NCBI RefSeq assembly: GCF_031180885.1
Contig: NZ_JAPSLK010000010.1
Location: 1 to 64,000, forward strand
Length of the DNA: 64,000 nucleotides
Source of the DNA: Saccharothrix sp.
GTDB taxonomy: Bacteria > Actinomycetota > Actinomycetes > Mycobacteriales > Pseudonocardiaceae
Direction of reading: 5' to 3'
This document shows, piece after piece, positions 53,333-61,999 of the stretch. The notes below the pieces were generated by a model. The model was not told the origin of the DNA. It did no database searches and saw nothing but the letters and a program-made list of their open reading frames with translations. Within the stretch, counting starts at the first letter, position 1, and each line of letters starts with the position of its first letter. Both the position numbers and the translations under genes were made by a program.

Positions 53333-55212
53333 CTTGTCGTTCCCCGCAGGTCGGTTCGGTCGCTCAGGTCGGCGAGCATGGCGTTGTAGGCGGCCAGGCG
53401 GTCGTCATCGACGCGGTCGAGGCGGGCGGCCTCGCGGCGGTCGGCGGCGGCCCACTGCCGCAGCAGCGCGATCACCACGACCAGCATCGGCACCTCGCCC
53501 GCCGCCCAGGCGATGCCGCCACCGAGCCGCTGGTCGGTGAGCAGGTCGGGCAACCAGGTCAGCGAGACGTGGCGGTAGAACGTCTCGGCGATCACGGTCT
53601 GGGTGTTCATCAGGATCACGCCGAAGAAGGCGTGGAACGGCATCACCGCGAACAGCAGCCCGAGCCGGGCCAGGTGCGGCAGCGGGCGCGGCGGCCGGTC
53701 CACCCCGATCACCAGCCAGTAGAACACGTACCCGGACACCAGGAAGTGCAGGTTCATCACCTGGTGCGCCCAGTGGTAGCGCATCGCCTCGCCGAACAGC
53801 CCCGAGAAGTACAGGACGTAGAAGGAGGCGACGAAGACGATCGCGGCGACCGCCGGGTGCGCGACGATCCCGGCGGCGCGGCTGTGCACCAGGGCCACGA
53901 CCCACTCCCGCGGACCGCGCGGCAGGGTGCGCAGGGCGAGGGTGACGGGTCCGCCGAGCACCAGCAGCACGGGCGCGAGCATGTTCAACGCCATGTGCGC
54001 CACCATGTGCACGCTGAACATCCCGGCCGCGTACCGGCCGACACCCGACGACGTCACGACCAGCACCACGGCGCACCCCGCGAGCCACGCCACGGTCCGG
54101 CCGACCGGCCACGTGTCACCACGCCGCCGCAAGGTGCGCACACCCGACGCATAGGCCAACGCCGCCAGCACCGCGCCCAACCCGAACACGAGGTCCGGCC
54201 GCCAGCCCCACAGCAGTTCCGACCAGGAAGGCGGCGACGGGAGTTCGTAACCCAGCACCGTTTCCTGGACCGATGCCCGGTCGGCGAGCCACGCCGGTGG
54301 CACGAGGTGGGTCAAGCCGACCGACGCGCCCACGCCGACCCCGAGCGCCACCAGTTCGGTTCCGAACGGCCACCGCGTGCCGAACCGCCGGCACAAGGGC
54401 ACCACCGCGCACACCGCGAGCTTGACCAGCAGCAGGAACCCGTACCCGGACGCCAAGCCGCCCAGGAGCACACCGGTGATCGCACCGCTGACCACCAACA
54501 CCACCAGGCACGTCGTGGTCAGCAGGCGGTAGCGCCGCAGCACGCGGTCCCGGTGCGCAGCGGTGGGCCGGCGCAGGAAACCGCGCAACGCCACCAACGC
54601 GCCGACCCACACCGCCGCGGCCGGCACGTGCCAGACCATCGCGTTGGTCGCCACGTCGTGCCCGGCGCCGACGGACACGTGGCCGAACACCACCGGGGGC
54701 AGCAGCCCCACCACCGCGACGGCCGACCACAGCACCGCGACCCGCCACGTCAACGTCGCCCGGGCGCCGACGGCGACCACGGTGGCGGCGACCACCACCG
54801 CCAGCCACGCCTTGGGCTCTTCGGTGGCCGACACCAGCTCGACCAGGTTCGCCCACACCACCGCGGGCCGCTGCCCGGAGGCGTCCCCCGCCGACAGCGG
54901 CGCCGCGCACACCGCCGCCACCGCCCAGGCCATCGCCGCCACCGCCGCCAGGCGCACCGCCGCGTACGCGTCGGCGGTCAACCGGCCGTCCCGCCCCGAG
55001 GGCACCACCAGCACCGCGAACGCCAGCGCGCCCACCGCCACCGACCCGGCGCCGTCGGCGACCAGCCGCACGAGGCCGAACACCAGCGACGCCACCCGGC
55101 CCGGGTCGGTGTCACCCAACGGTTCGTGGACATCACCCGCCGCCAACACCGTCGCCACGACGCACGCCACGGCGGCGGCGAGCGCCGGCGCGGCGGCCCT
55201 GTCACCCTTCAC
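53329..55212 (-). CDS. CopD-CtaG fusion, copper import/cytochrome oxidase assembly membrane protein
   Basis: A 627-residue polytopic protein joining two families. About 1-300 match CopD copper-resistance membrane proteins (WHVPAAAVWVGALVALRGFL, YRLLTTTCLVVLVVSGAITG, LLLVKLAVCAVV). About 340-600 match the actinobacterial caa3-type oxidase assembly protein CtaG (MFSVHMVAHMALNMLAPVLL, PAVAAIVFVASFYVLYFSGL, MRYHWAHQVMNLHFLVSGYV, DQRLGGGIAWAAGEVPM). Conserved His/Met pairs in SVHMVAHM and HWAHQVMNLHFL could bind copper. Such fusions are common in actinobacteria. With CopA it forms a two-gene copper-handling operon that links supply to oxidase and efflux. Confidence 0.88.
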   Translation of the reverse strand: MKGDRAAAPALAAAVACVVATVLAAGDVHEPLGDTDPGRVASLVFGLVRLVADGAGSVAVGALAFAVLVVPSGRDGRLTADAYAAVRLAAVAAMAWAVAAVCAAPLSAGDASGQRPAVVWANLVELVSATEEPKAWLAVVVAATVVAVGARATLTWRVAVLWSAVAVVGLLPPVVFGHVSVGAGHDVATNAMVWHVPAAAVWVGALVALRGFLRRPTAAHRDRVLRRYRLLTTTCLVVLVVSGAITGVLLGGLASGYGFLLLVKLAVCAVVPLCRRFGTRWPFGTELVALGVGVGASVGLTHLVPPAWLADRASVQETVLGYELPSPPSWSELLWGWRPDLVFGLGAVLAALAYASGVRTLRRRGDTWPVGRTVAWLAGCAVVLVVTSSGVGRYAAGMFSVHMVAHMALNMLAPVLLVLGGPVTLALRTLPRGPREWVVALVHSRAAGIVAHPAVAAIVFVASFYVLYFSGLFGEAMRYHWAHQVMNLHFLVSGYVFYWLVIGVDRPPRPLPHLARLGLLFAVMPFHAFFGVILMNTQTVIAETFYRHVSLTWLPDLLTDQRLGGGIAWAAGEVPMLVVVIALLRQWAAADRREAARLDRVDDDRLAAYNAMLADLSDRTDLRGTTR

Positions 55213-55427
55213 GTGAGTCCGAGTCGGATCGAACCGGCGCGCGGTTCCCGGATGTCATCGGGCTAACGCTCGGCCGCGCTCACCGTGACGGTCGCCTGAG
55301 GGAATCCCATCGCACGGGCCGAGTGGCGCGGGTCACAGGAACTGGTGCGTGGTCTCGCACGACCACTTGTGCAGAGCCAACGACCAGTCGCCGCCGGACG
55401 AGGTCACCCCCCATCCCGGAGGCAGCT

Positions 55428-56120
55428 GTGACGCCCATCGGAGTGATCCGGCGCGCTGAGCCCGCCGAGGTCGCCGCCGCGTTGTCGAAGGTGGTCATCA
55501 GCCCGTACTGGGCGGTCGACTGGGGTGGTGCCGGCGGGTCGCTGCACCTCGATTCCGGTGCCATGGCGGAGGCTGTGCGGCGGGTCGGCGCGAAGTTCGA
55601 GGCGGCCGAAGCGCGGGTGGCCGCGTCGACCTCGCAGTTCCTGGTGGCGCTGGGGTTGTGGTCGGTCTCGCTGGGGTCGCTGGCCGTGGGCGGTGTGGTG
55701 CCCGACCTGGACGGGCTTCGGTACCGGGTCGACGAGGACGCCCGTGTGCGGCTGTCGCTGCCCGAGCCCGGCGGGTGGGTCGTCACCGGTGACCCCGTGC
55801 CGCTGTTGCTGCGCATGGTGGTCGAGGAGCAGTTGGTGCCCTTTCACACCGGATTGCGTGCGGTGGTGAAGGTTGCCGACGGGTTGTTGTGGGGCAACGT
55901 CGCCGCGGCTCTGCGTAGCGCGCTGAAACCGTTGCCCGGCCTGGGCGATCTCGGTGACCGCCTGTCGGCTGTTCCGCCGTTGCGCGGAACGCTGTCCCCT
56001 GACGGCATCCGCCGCAGTTGCTGCCTGTTCTACCGCACGCGCGGCGGCCACACGTGCCGTGCCTGCCCGCTCGCCGGTGCCGTCGTGACGCGACGCGAGG
56101 GACAAGCGGTCACCAGGTGA
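55428..56120 (+). CDS. FhuF-type ferric siderophore reductase (2Fe-2S)
   Basis: A 230-residue protein; GTG 55428 follows CCGGAGGCAGCT. The C-terminus RRSCCLFYRTRGGHTCRACP has the C-C-x10-C-x2-C motif that holds the 2Fe-2S cluster in FhuF-like ferric-siderophore reductases. The preceding part (SKVVISPYWAVDWGGAGG; LLLRMVVEEQLVPFHTGLRA; GLLWGNVAAALRSAL) matches the (2Fe-2S)-binding actinobacterial group. It would release iron from imported siderophores in the cytosol. Its 3' end overlaps the convergent P450 gene by 11 bp. A siderophore-type transporter lies 2 kb to the right. Confidence 0.87.
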   Translation: MTPIGVIRRAEPAEVAAALSKVVISPYWAVDWGGAGGSLHLDSGAMAEAVRRVGAKFEAAEARVAASTSQFLVALGLWSVSLGSLAVGGVVPDLDGLRYRVDEDARVRLSLPEPGGWVVTGDPVPLLLRMVVEEQLVPFHTGLRAVVKVADGLLWGNVAAALRSALKPLPGLGDLGDRLSAVPPLRGTLSPDGIRRSCCLFYRTRGGHTCRACPLAGAVVTRREGQAVTR

Positions 56121-57309
56121 CGGGCAGCCGGTCCAGGCCGCGTGCCATTCGGCCGCGTCGCCAGGACAACTCCTCCTCGGCGACGGCGAGCCGCAGGGTG
56201 GGGAATCGGCGCACCAGCGTCCCGATGGCCACGCGCAGTTCCGCTTTGGCCAGCTGTGCGGCGACGCAGTAGTGCACGCCGAACCCGAACGCCAGGTGGG
56301 GGTTGGGTGTGCGGGTGAGGTCCAGTTCGTCGGGGTGGTCGAAGACGCGGTCGTCGCGGTTGGCGGCGTCGGGGTGGACCATCACCGCGTCGCCGGCGCG
56401 GACCAGCACGCCGCCGAGTTCGACGTCCTCCAGGGCGATGCGGGTGAACCCCGCCGAGGTCACCAGGGGGTTGAAGCGCAGCAGTTCGTCCACCGCCCGG
56501 TCGATCAGCGTCGGGTCGGCGCGCAGCGCGGCGAGCTGGTCGGGGTGGGTGAGCAGGGTGTGGATGCCGTTGCCGAGTTCGCCGGTCGTGGTCTCCAGGC
56601 CCGCGTAGAGCAGGGTCACGCCGAGCACGACCAACTCGTCCTCGCTGAGCCGGTCCCCGGTGTCCCGGGCCTGGACCAGGGCACCGAGCAGGTCGTCGCT
56701 CGGTTCGCGGCGGCGAGCGGCCACGAGACCGGCCACGTAGTCCTTCAGCCGCGCGAACGCGGCGTGGATCTCGTCGCTGGAGAACGCGGTGGTGGCCAGC
56801 GCGACGTCGATCCAGCCGGCGAACTCCTCGCGGTCGGCGACCGGCACGCCCAGCATCTGGCAGATGACCGCGACGGGCACCGGGACCGCGAAGCCCGCGA
56901 TCAGGTCGGCGGGCGGTCCCTGGTCCTCGATGCGGTCGAGCAATTCGTCGGTGACCCGTTGGGCGTGCTCGGCCAGGTGCTCGACGCGTCGGGGGCTGAA
57001 CGCGGCGGCGACCAGGCGGCGCAGGCGGGTGTGCTCGGGCGGGTCCACGGTGTGCAGGGTGGCGTCGGTGTGCCGGCGGGGTGAGGCGCGGGGCACGTCG
57101 CGGTCCAGCAGCGCGGCCCGGCTGAAACGGGGGTCGCTGAGAACCGTGCGCACGTCGTCGTGCCGCACGGCCAGCCAGGCGTCCCCGCCGTAGGGCAGCG
57201 TGATCCGGCTGAGCGGTTCGTGGTCGCGCAGGTGCGCGTACTCCGGTTCCAGCTCCAGCGCGGTCGGCTCGCGGAACGGGTAGCTGCGTGCTGCCTGCGT
57301 GGGTCGCAT
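56110..57309 (-). CDS. Cytochrome P450
   Basis: A 399-residue bacterial class I P450; ATG 57309 follows GGGGGACACCG. Landmarks are HTVDPPEHTRLRRLVAAAFS (C helix), LLYAGLETTTGELGNGI (I helix; the usual acid-Thr pair appears as E-T), ELLRFNPLVTSAGFTRIALE (K-helix E-x-x-R), and the heme loop FGFGVHYCVAAQLAKAE with the Cys ligand. It needs separate ferredoxin partners; none is adjacent. The sequence suggests the CYP107/105-like group of secondary-metabolite hydroxylases. It may belong with the metallophore locus to its right, but that is inference. Confidence 0.92.
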   Translation of the reverse strand: MRPTQAARSYPFREPTALELEPEYAHLRDHEPLSRITLPYGGDAWLAVRHDDVRTVLSDPRFSRAALLDRDVPRASPRRHTDATLHTVDPPEHTRLRRLVAAAFSPRRVEHLAEHAQRVTDELLDRIEDQGPPADLIAGFAVPVPVAVICQMLGVPVADREEFAGWIDVALATTAFSSDEIHAAFARLKDYVAGLVAARRREPSDDLLGALVQARDTGDRLSEDELVVLGVTLLYAGLETTTGELGNGIHTLLTHPDQLAALRADPTLIDRAVDELLRFNPLVTSAGFTRIALEDVELGGVLVRAGDAVMVHPDAANRDDRVFDHPDELDLTRTPNPHLAFGFGVHYCVAAQLAKAELRVAIGTLVRRFPTLRLAVAEEELSWRRGRMARGLDRLPVTW

Positions 57310-57462
57310 CGGTGTCCCCCATCCGATAGCCGGCCTGCCACCACCACTGGTCGGCTCGGCGGCTCGGGAAGTTCCCGCCGATCCGGCCGAGCCGCGGGAA
57401 CCAGCAAGCGTCGGCAGCCGACCATAAGGACGATTCCCACACGAGGACGCGGCTGGAGCGGC

Positions 57463-58200
57463 ATGGACTGGTACGAGGACGACGATGTCTGGGTGGGGTT
57501 CGCCGAAGTGATGTTCCCGCCGCGTCGGGCGGCGGAAGCGGAGCGTTTGGCGGCCACGTCGCCGTTGCTCAAGATCGCCCCGGGTGACCGGGTGCTCGAT
57601 CTCGCGTGCGGGCCGGGGACCCACGTCGTGCCGTTGGCCCGCCAGGGGGCTTCGGTCACGGGGGTGGACCTGAGCGAGGCGATGCTGGCGCGGGCGCGCG
57701 AGGCGTGCGGGCACGCGGAAGTCGAGGCGCGACTGGTGCGGGCGGACATGCGCGAGCACGTCGAACCGGGCGCCTACGACCTGGTGATCAACATGTACAC
57801 GTCGTTCGGCTACTTCACCGAACCGGGCGAGAACCTGGCCGTGCTGCGCAACGCGCACACCAGTCTCGCCCCGGGCGGGCGGCTGCTGGTGGACGTCCTG
57901 GGCAAGGAGGTCTTCGCCGGGTGGGTCGGCCGTCCGCAGGCGGTGGACGTCGGCGGTGGCACGGTGTTCATGCGCGACACCGTGCTGGACGATTGGACGC
58001 GCCTGCGCAGCGACTGGACCTGGGTGCGCGGTGACGAGGTGCGGCGCACGTCGCTGTACTCCACCCTCTACAGCGCCGCCGAACTGCGGGTCCTGTTCGA
58101 GGCGGCGGGGTTCACCGATGTGGAGTGCTTCGGCGACTTCGACTGCTCGCCCTACGACAACCACGCCCGACGGCTGATCGTGCGGGGCACGAAGAGGTGA
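57463..58200 (+). CDS. Class I SAM-dependent methyltransferase
   Basis: A 245-residue methyltransferase starting ATG 57463 (MDWYEDDDVWVGFAEVMFPP) after CTGGAGCGGC. Motif I is VLDLACGPGTHVVPLARQGA, motif II VTGVDLSEAMLARAREAC, motif III region YDLVINMYTSFGYFTEPGEN, then LAPGGRLLVDVLGKEVF. The Y-T-S-F-G-Y-F stretch is typical of a small-molecule O/N-methyltransferase subgroup. It is divergent from the P450 gene (153 bp spacer) and convergent with the binding-protein gene, with a shared terminator. Substrate unknown. Confidence 0.87.
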   Translation: MDWYEDDDVWVGFAEVMFPPRRAAEAERLAATSPLLKIAPGDRVLDLACGPGTHVVPLARQGASVTGVDLSEAMLARAREACGHAEVEARLVRADMREHVEPGAYDLVINMYTSFGYFTEPGENLAVLRNAHTSLAPGGRLLVDVLGKEVFAGWVGRPQAVDVGGGTVFMRDTVLDDWTRLRSDWTWVRGDEVRRTSLYSTLYSAAELRVLFEAAGFTDVECFGDFDCSPYDNHARRLIVRGTKR

Positions 58201-58208
58201 GCCGCAGC

Positions 58209-58237
58209 GTCCCGGTCCGCCAAGCGCGGACCGGGAC
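58209..58237. terminator. Bidirectional terminator hairpin
   Basis: Perfect 12-bp arms (58209-58220, 58226-58237) with a 5-nt loop lie in the 45-bp gap between convergent methyltransferase and binding-protein genes. Confidence 0.7.
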
Positions 58238-58245
58238 CGCCGGGT

Positions 58246-59463
58246 TCAGGATGCTCGGGCGAAGCAGGTGCCCTTGGCGTCGGGGAACAACTCGGGCGCG
58301 AGGCCGAGGGCGAAGTCGCGGATGAGCACGTCGACGTCGAGGTAGGTCTTGGCGCGGCACTCCTCGAAGTTCTCGTCGACGCCGGCGATGAAGTTGTTGT
58401 CCCGGAAGGGCTTGAACCGGGTGGTGCGCGGGTCTGCGGTCAGGGTCGCGCGGGTCATCTTCATCGGGTCGTAGACGATGAAGAAGTCGGCGTCGGCCGC
58501 GGTGCCCACGGCTTTCTCGAAGTCGTAGGGCTGTCCGTTGGGCGCGGGGTTGTCCGGGGCGAAGACGTTGTCCACCCCGAGTTGGGTCAGCAGCCTGCCG
58601 ACGAGGGTTTCGGCGCCGTGGCCGTGGACGAACTCGCAGCCGCGCTCGGGCGCGACGCAGAGGTAGCCGGCCTTGCGGTTGCCGATCTTGCCGGAGACGG
58701 TGGAGACCACCTTGTCGTACGCGGCTTTGATGCTGTCGAACTCGGCGTTCGCGGCGGCTTCGGCGTTGTAGAACGCCGCCACCATCTTGATCCACTCGGC
58801 GGAGGCCAGGGCGTGGCGCTCCAACCGGTTGGACACGCTCACGCCGGGCATCCCGGCGGCGCGGGCGTTGCTGATGTCGTCGAAGCCCTTGCCGAACCCG
58901 GACATCAGGACGACCTGGTTCTTCAGGCCCAGCACGGCTTCCTTGTCCAGGTCGGTGTACTCGCCGATGGACAGGGGTTTGCCCGCCGCCCCGACGACCC
59001 CGGCGTACCACTCGTCCTTCTCGGCGTTGCCCAGCAGTTGGCCGCTCAGGCCGGTGATGGTCTTGTTCTTGCCCAACCGGTCGACCATCGCGAGGGCGTT
59101 GAACGAGGTGACCGACACGTTGGTGACCGGCACCTGGACGACCAGCGCGCCTTCCAACTCGCCGGTGGCCGCAGGCGCGGGGGTGCCGCATTGGTAGAGC
59201 ACGTACTTCAGCTCGGGGCCGTCGGCGTTCTCGGTGTCGGTGAGCGTGATCGTCTTGTAGGAGCCGTGGTAGCTGATCTTCCACAGCTCGGATTCGGTGA
59301 CGGTGCTCTTGTCGGGGAAGTAGTCCCGACCCTCGGCGTAGTCGGTGACGCAACCTTCCGCGCCGCCTTGGCCGTTGGACGCGCCGGGGCTCGTTCCGCC
59401 GCAACCGGCCAGGGCGAGGGGTAGCGCGAGCAGAGCGAACGCCGTGCGGATGCGTGTGTTCAC
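58246..59463 (-). CDS. Siderophore/cobalamin-type ABC substrate-binding lipoprotein
   Basis: About 405 residues with GTG 59463 (after CAGGAGAGCACCACC) preferred to ATG 59481, which lacks a ribosome site. A lipobox LALAGC puts the lipidated Cys at residue 21. Further on, VVQVPVTNVSVTSFNALAMV, VLMSGFGKGFDDISNARAAG, MPGVSVSNRLERHALASAEW (an E-W-I-K helix as in class III binding proteins) and DADFFIVYDPMKMTRATL support a TroA/BtuF-like fold. It would deliver a metal chelate to the permease encoded downstream. The order binding protein-ATPase-permease is reversed in position: it lies at the 3' end of the operon reading left. Confidence 0.82.
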   Translation of the reverse strand: MNTRIRTAFALLALPLALAGCGGTSPGASNGQGGAEGCVTDYAEGRDYFPDKSTVTESELWKISYHGSYKTITLTDTENADGPELKYVLYQCGTPAPAATGELEGALVVQVPVTNVSVTSFNALAMVDRLGKNKTITGLSGQLLGNAEKDEWYAGVVGAAGKPLSIGEYTDLDKEAVLGLKNQVVLMSGFGKGFDDISNARAAGMPGVSVSNRLERHALASAEWIKMVAAFYNAEAAANAEFDSIKAAYDKVVSTVSGKIGNRKAGYLCVAPERGCEFVHGHGAETLVGRLLTQLGVDNVFAPDNPAPNGQPYDFEKAVGTAADADFFIVYDPMKMTRATLTADPRTTRFKPFRDNNFIAGVDENFEECRAKTYLDVDVLIRDFALGLAPELFPDAKGTCFARAS

Positions 59464-59499
59464 GGTGGTGCTCTCCTGCATTTCGGTGTGGGAGGGCGG

Positions 59500-60546
59500 T
59501 TACGCGGTCCGCGCGTTTTCGGGCAGTGGCGCGGTGTTGCTGCGGAGGTGGGTGACCAGGGCGTCGAAGCCGACTCCCTGTGCACCGTTGACGGTCCAGC
59601 GGCACGGTGTGCCGTGTTCGACGGTCAGGATGTGGCCGCACGGGTCTGCGGTGGGTTCCCACCCGGCGCGTCGCACGGCGTGTTCGGCCCACTGCCGCAG
59701 TCGCCCGTCAGCGATCACTTGGACGGTGGCGCCGGGTTCGGTGGTGTCGGCGACGACGATGGTGGCCGCGGCGTCGTCGAAGGACATGTTCTCGCCGGTG
59801 AAGGTCCGGGTGACCGCGTCGCCGTAGGCCAGGTCCTCGGGCGCGCCGGCGGTGACCGTGCCGTCGCCGCCGACCAGCCACACCTGGTCCGCGCGGCGCA
59901 GCGCGAACCCCAGGTCGTGGGTGGAGAGCACGATCGCCGCGCCGGTGGTGGCGGCGAGCCGGGTCAGCATCGCGGCGAACTCGATGCGGCGGGCCACGTC
60001 CAGGAAGGCGGTGGGTTCGTCCAGCACCAGCACGGCCGGTTCCTGGGCCAGGGCGCGGGCCACCATGACCCGCTGGCGTTCGCCGTCGGACAGGTCGGTC
60101 AGCGGGCGCTCGCGCAGGTCGACGACCCCGGCGTCGAGCAGTGCCCGGTCCACGGCGGCGCGGTCGCGGGCCTTCTCCCGGCCGATCCAGGACCGGTAGG
60201 GCATCCGGCCCAGCGCCACCACGGCTTCCACGCTCATCTGCCCGACGTCGACCGGTTCGGTCAGCGTGACCGCCAGCCGTCGGGCCCGCTGCCGCGGGGA
60301 CAGCGTCGCGAGGTCCTGCCCGTCGAGCAGGACGTGGCCGGCCAGCGGGGGCTGGGCGCCGACCAGGGTGCGCAGCAGGGTGGACTTGCCCGCGCCGTTG
60401 GGGCCGATCAACGCGATCAGCTCGCCGGGCCGCGCGGCCAGGTGCACGTCGCGCAGCACGGTGATCGCCGGATGCCTGCGGCGCCGCCGGTAGCCCGCGC
60501 TCACCGCGACCGCTTGCAGCGCGGGCCTGGGGTTCTCGATCGTCAC
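59500..60546 (-). CDS. Siderophore ABC transporter ATPase with C-terminal extension
   Basis: A 348-residue FecE/FepC-like ATPase; GTG 60546 shares GTGA with the permease stop. Walker A GPNGAGKSTLLRTL, Q/lid region, signature LSDGERQRVMVARAL, Walker B VLVLDEPTAFLDVARR and switch STHDLGFALR are all present in the first about 250 residues. An extra about 95 residues (ADTTEPGATVQVIADGRLRQ; HAVRRAGWEPTADPCGHILT; RWTVNGAQGVGFDALVTHLR) have no counterpart in typical FecE proteins and may be regulatory. Operon order is permease, ATPase, binding protein. Confidence 0.9.
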   Translation of the reverse strand: MTIENPRPALQAVAVSAGYRRRRRHPAITVLRDVHLAARPGELIALIGPNGAGKSTLLRTLVGAQPPLAGHVLLDGQDLATLSPRQRARRLAVTLTEPVDVGQMSVEAVVALGRMPYRSWIGREKARDRAAVDRALLDAGVVDLRERPLTDLSDGERQRVMVARALAQEPAVLVLDEPTAFLDVARRIEFAAMLTRLAATTGAAIVLSTHDLGFALRRADQVWLVGGDGTVTAGAPEDLAYGDAVTRTFTGENMSFDDAAATIVVADTTEPGATVQVIADGRLRQWAEHAVRRAGWEPTADPCGHILTVEHGTPCRWTVNGAQGVGFDALVTHLRSNTAPLPENARTA

Positions 60547-61655
60547 GCCTGCCTCCTCGCCCGGCCGGACAGCAGCACCCACAGGATCACCGGCGCGCCG
60601 ACGAACGCGGTGACGGAGTTCAACGGCAGCGAGGTCCTGGTCAGCCCGTTGCCGCCCGCGACGTACTCGGCGACCAGCACGATCACCGCGCCGATCAGGG
60701 CACTGGCGGGCAGCACCACCCGGTGGTCGGCGGTGCGCAGCAGGCCCCGGGCCAGGTGCGGGGCGGCCAGGCCGACGAACCCGATGGCGCCGCAGTAGGC
60801 GGTGGTGATGCCCGACAGCACGGCGACGCCGGCCAGGGACAGGAAGTGCACGCGGCGGACGTTGATCCCCAGGCTGCCGGCGTAGCGGTCGCCCAGCAGC
60901 AGCGCGTTGAGCGGCTGGGCCAGGAACACCGACAGGCCGAGCACCACCGCGCAGGACGCGGCGACGACCTGCAACTCGTTCCACGTCACGTTGCGCACCG
61001 AGCCGCGGGTGAAGGTCGCCAGCGCCTGCAACCGGTCCGGGTCGGTGTAGTAGACCAGCATGTCCACCACCGCACCCGCCAGGTAACCCAGCATCACGCC
61101 CACGACCAGCACCACCACCGGGTCGCCGACCCGCCGGGCGATGCCCAGCGCGATCAGCAGCACCCCGCCCGCACCCGCCACGGCCGCCCCGGTCACCCCG
61201 AGCTGGCTGACCACCCCGAGCCCGGACAGCCAGCCGACGCCGCTGGTGCCCAGGATGACGACCGCGGCGCCCAGGATGGCGCCGGAGCTGACGCCGAGCA
61301 CGAACGGGTCGGCCAACGGGTTGCGGAACAGCGTCTGCATCTGCGCGCCGCCCACCGCCAGCGCCGCCCCGGCCAACAGCCCGGCGACGACCTTCGGCAG
61401 CCGCGCGTCGAGCACGATCGTGCGGCTGACCGGGGACTCGACGTCCTGGCCGGTGAGGATGCGCAGCACGTCCCCGATCGGGACGGCGATCGAGCCCTGC
61501 GCGACCAGGACCACCACCGCGCCCAGCACCAGCACGACCAGCAGCGCGAACAGCCCCGCCACGTACCCGGTGCGCCGACGCGCCCGCGTTTTTCGTGGTG
61601 GTGCGGTGATTACGTCGTCGACCGCGTCTTCGACACCCGTGCCACTACTCGACAC
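60543..61655 (-). CDS. FecCD-family siderophore permease
   Basis: A 370-residue permease with about nine or ten membrane helices. Family landmarks are SRTIVLDARLPKVVAGLLAG, LAVGGAQMQTLFRNPLADPF (the conserved G-x-x-x-Q-x-x-x-N-P-L-A-x-P), VLGVSSGAILGAA, and GAIGFVGLAAPHLARGLL with the cytoplasmic coupling G-L-x-x-P-H. It would pair with the adjacent ATPase and lipoprotein to import a siderophore or cobalamin; only one permease gene is present, so it presumably acts as a homodimer. GTG 61655 is the first gene of the leftward operon, divergent from the PLP-enzyme operon. Confidence 0.92.
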   Translation of the reverse strand: MSSSGTGVEDAVDDVITAPPRKTRARRRTGYVAGLFALLVVLVLGAVVVLVAQGSIAVPIGDVLRILTGQDVESPVSRTIVLDARLPKVVAGLLAGAALAVGGAQMQTLFRNPLADPFVLGVSSGAILGAAVVILGTSGVGWLSGLGVVSQLGVTGAAVAGAGGVLLIALGIARRVGDPVVVLVVGVMLGYLAGAVVDMLVYYTDPDRLQALATFTRGSVRNVTWNELQVVAASCAVVLGLSVFLAQPLNALLLGDRYAGSLGINVRRVHFLSLAGVAVLSGITTAYCGAIGFVGLAAPHLARGLLRTADHRVVLPASALIGAVIVLVAEYVAGGNGLTRTSLPLNSVTAFVGAPVILWVLLSGRARRQA

Positions 61656-61999
61656 CGCGCACCCGTTCCTCCCCCTCCGGCCGCTGTCGATCCGGCCACC
61701 ACCACAAAGGTCGTGCCGTGCCGTGGTTCGGTTCCCACGAATTCGCCAGATTCACGCCGGTCGCGACGATTCCGCATGATCGGGCAACGATTCCCGGCTC
61801 ACCGCAGCCGATTCCACCGCCGGCGGGAACCAGAGGGGGCCTTCCTACGACCAGTACGACTGCGCGATCCCGTCCAGACCATCGTCGCCCGACGACGAGC
61901 CGACACCCGGAAGGGCTCGACCATGACCCTGCCCCGCCCGACGGTTCCTCCAGCGGCGACAGCGGCCCGCCGCCGGCGTCCGACGGGGAGGTGAGGACC
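61656..61999. other. Divergent promoter region of the metallophore locus
   Basis: 344 bp between the divergent permease and PLP-enzyme genes. I looked for an actinobacterial iron box (TTAGGTTAGGCTNACCTAA-like) and found none. A 23-codon frame (ATG 61923, stop just before 61995) precedes the PLP gene with a fair ribosome site and could be a leader peptide; it is Pro/Ala/Arg-rich and unsupported otherwise. Confidence 0.45.
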
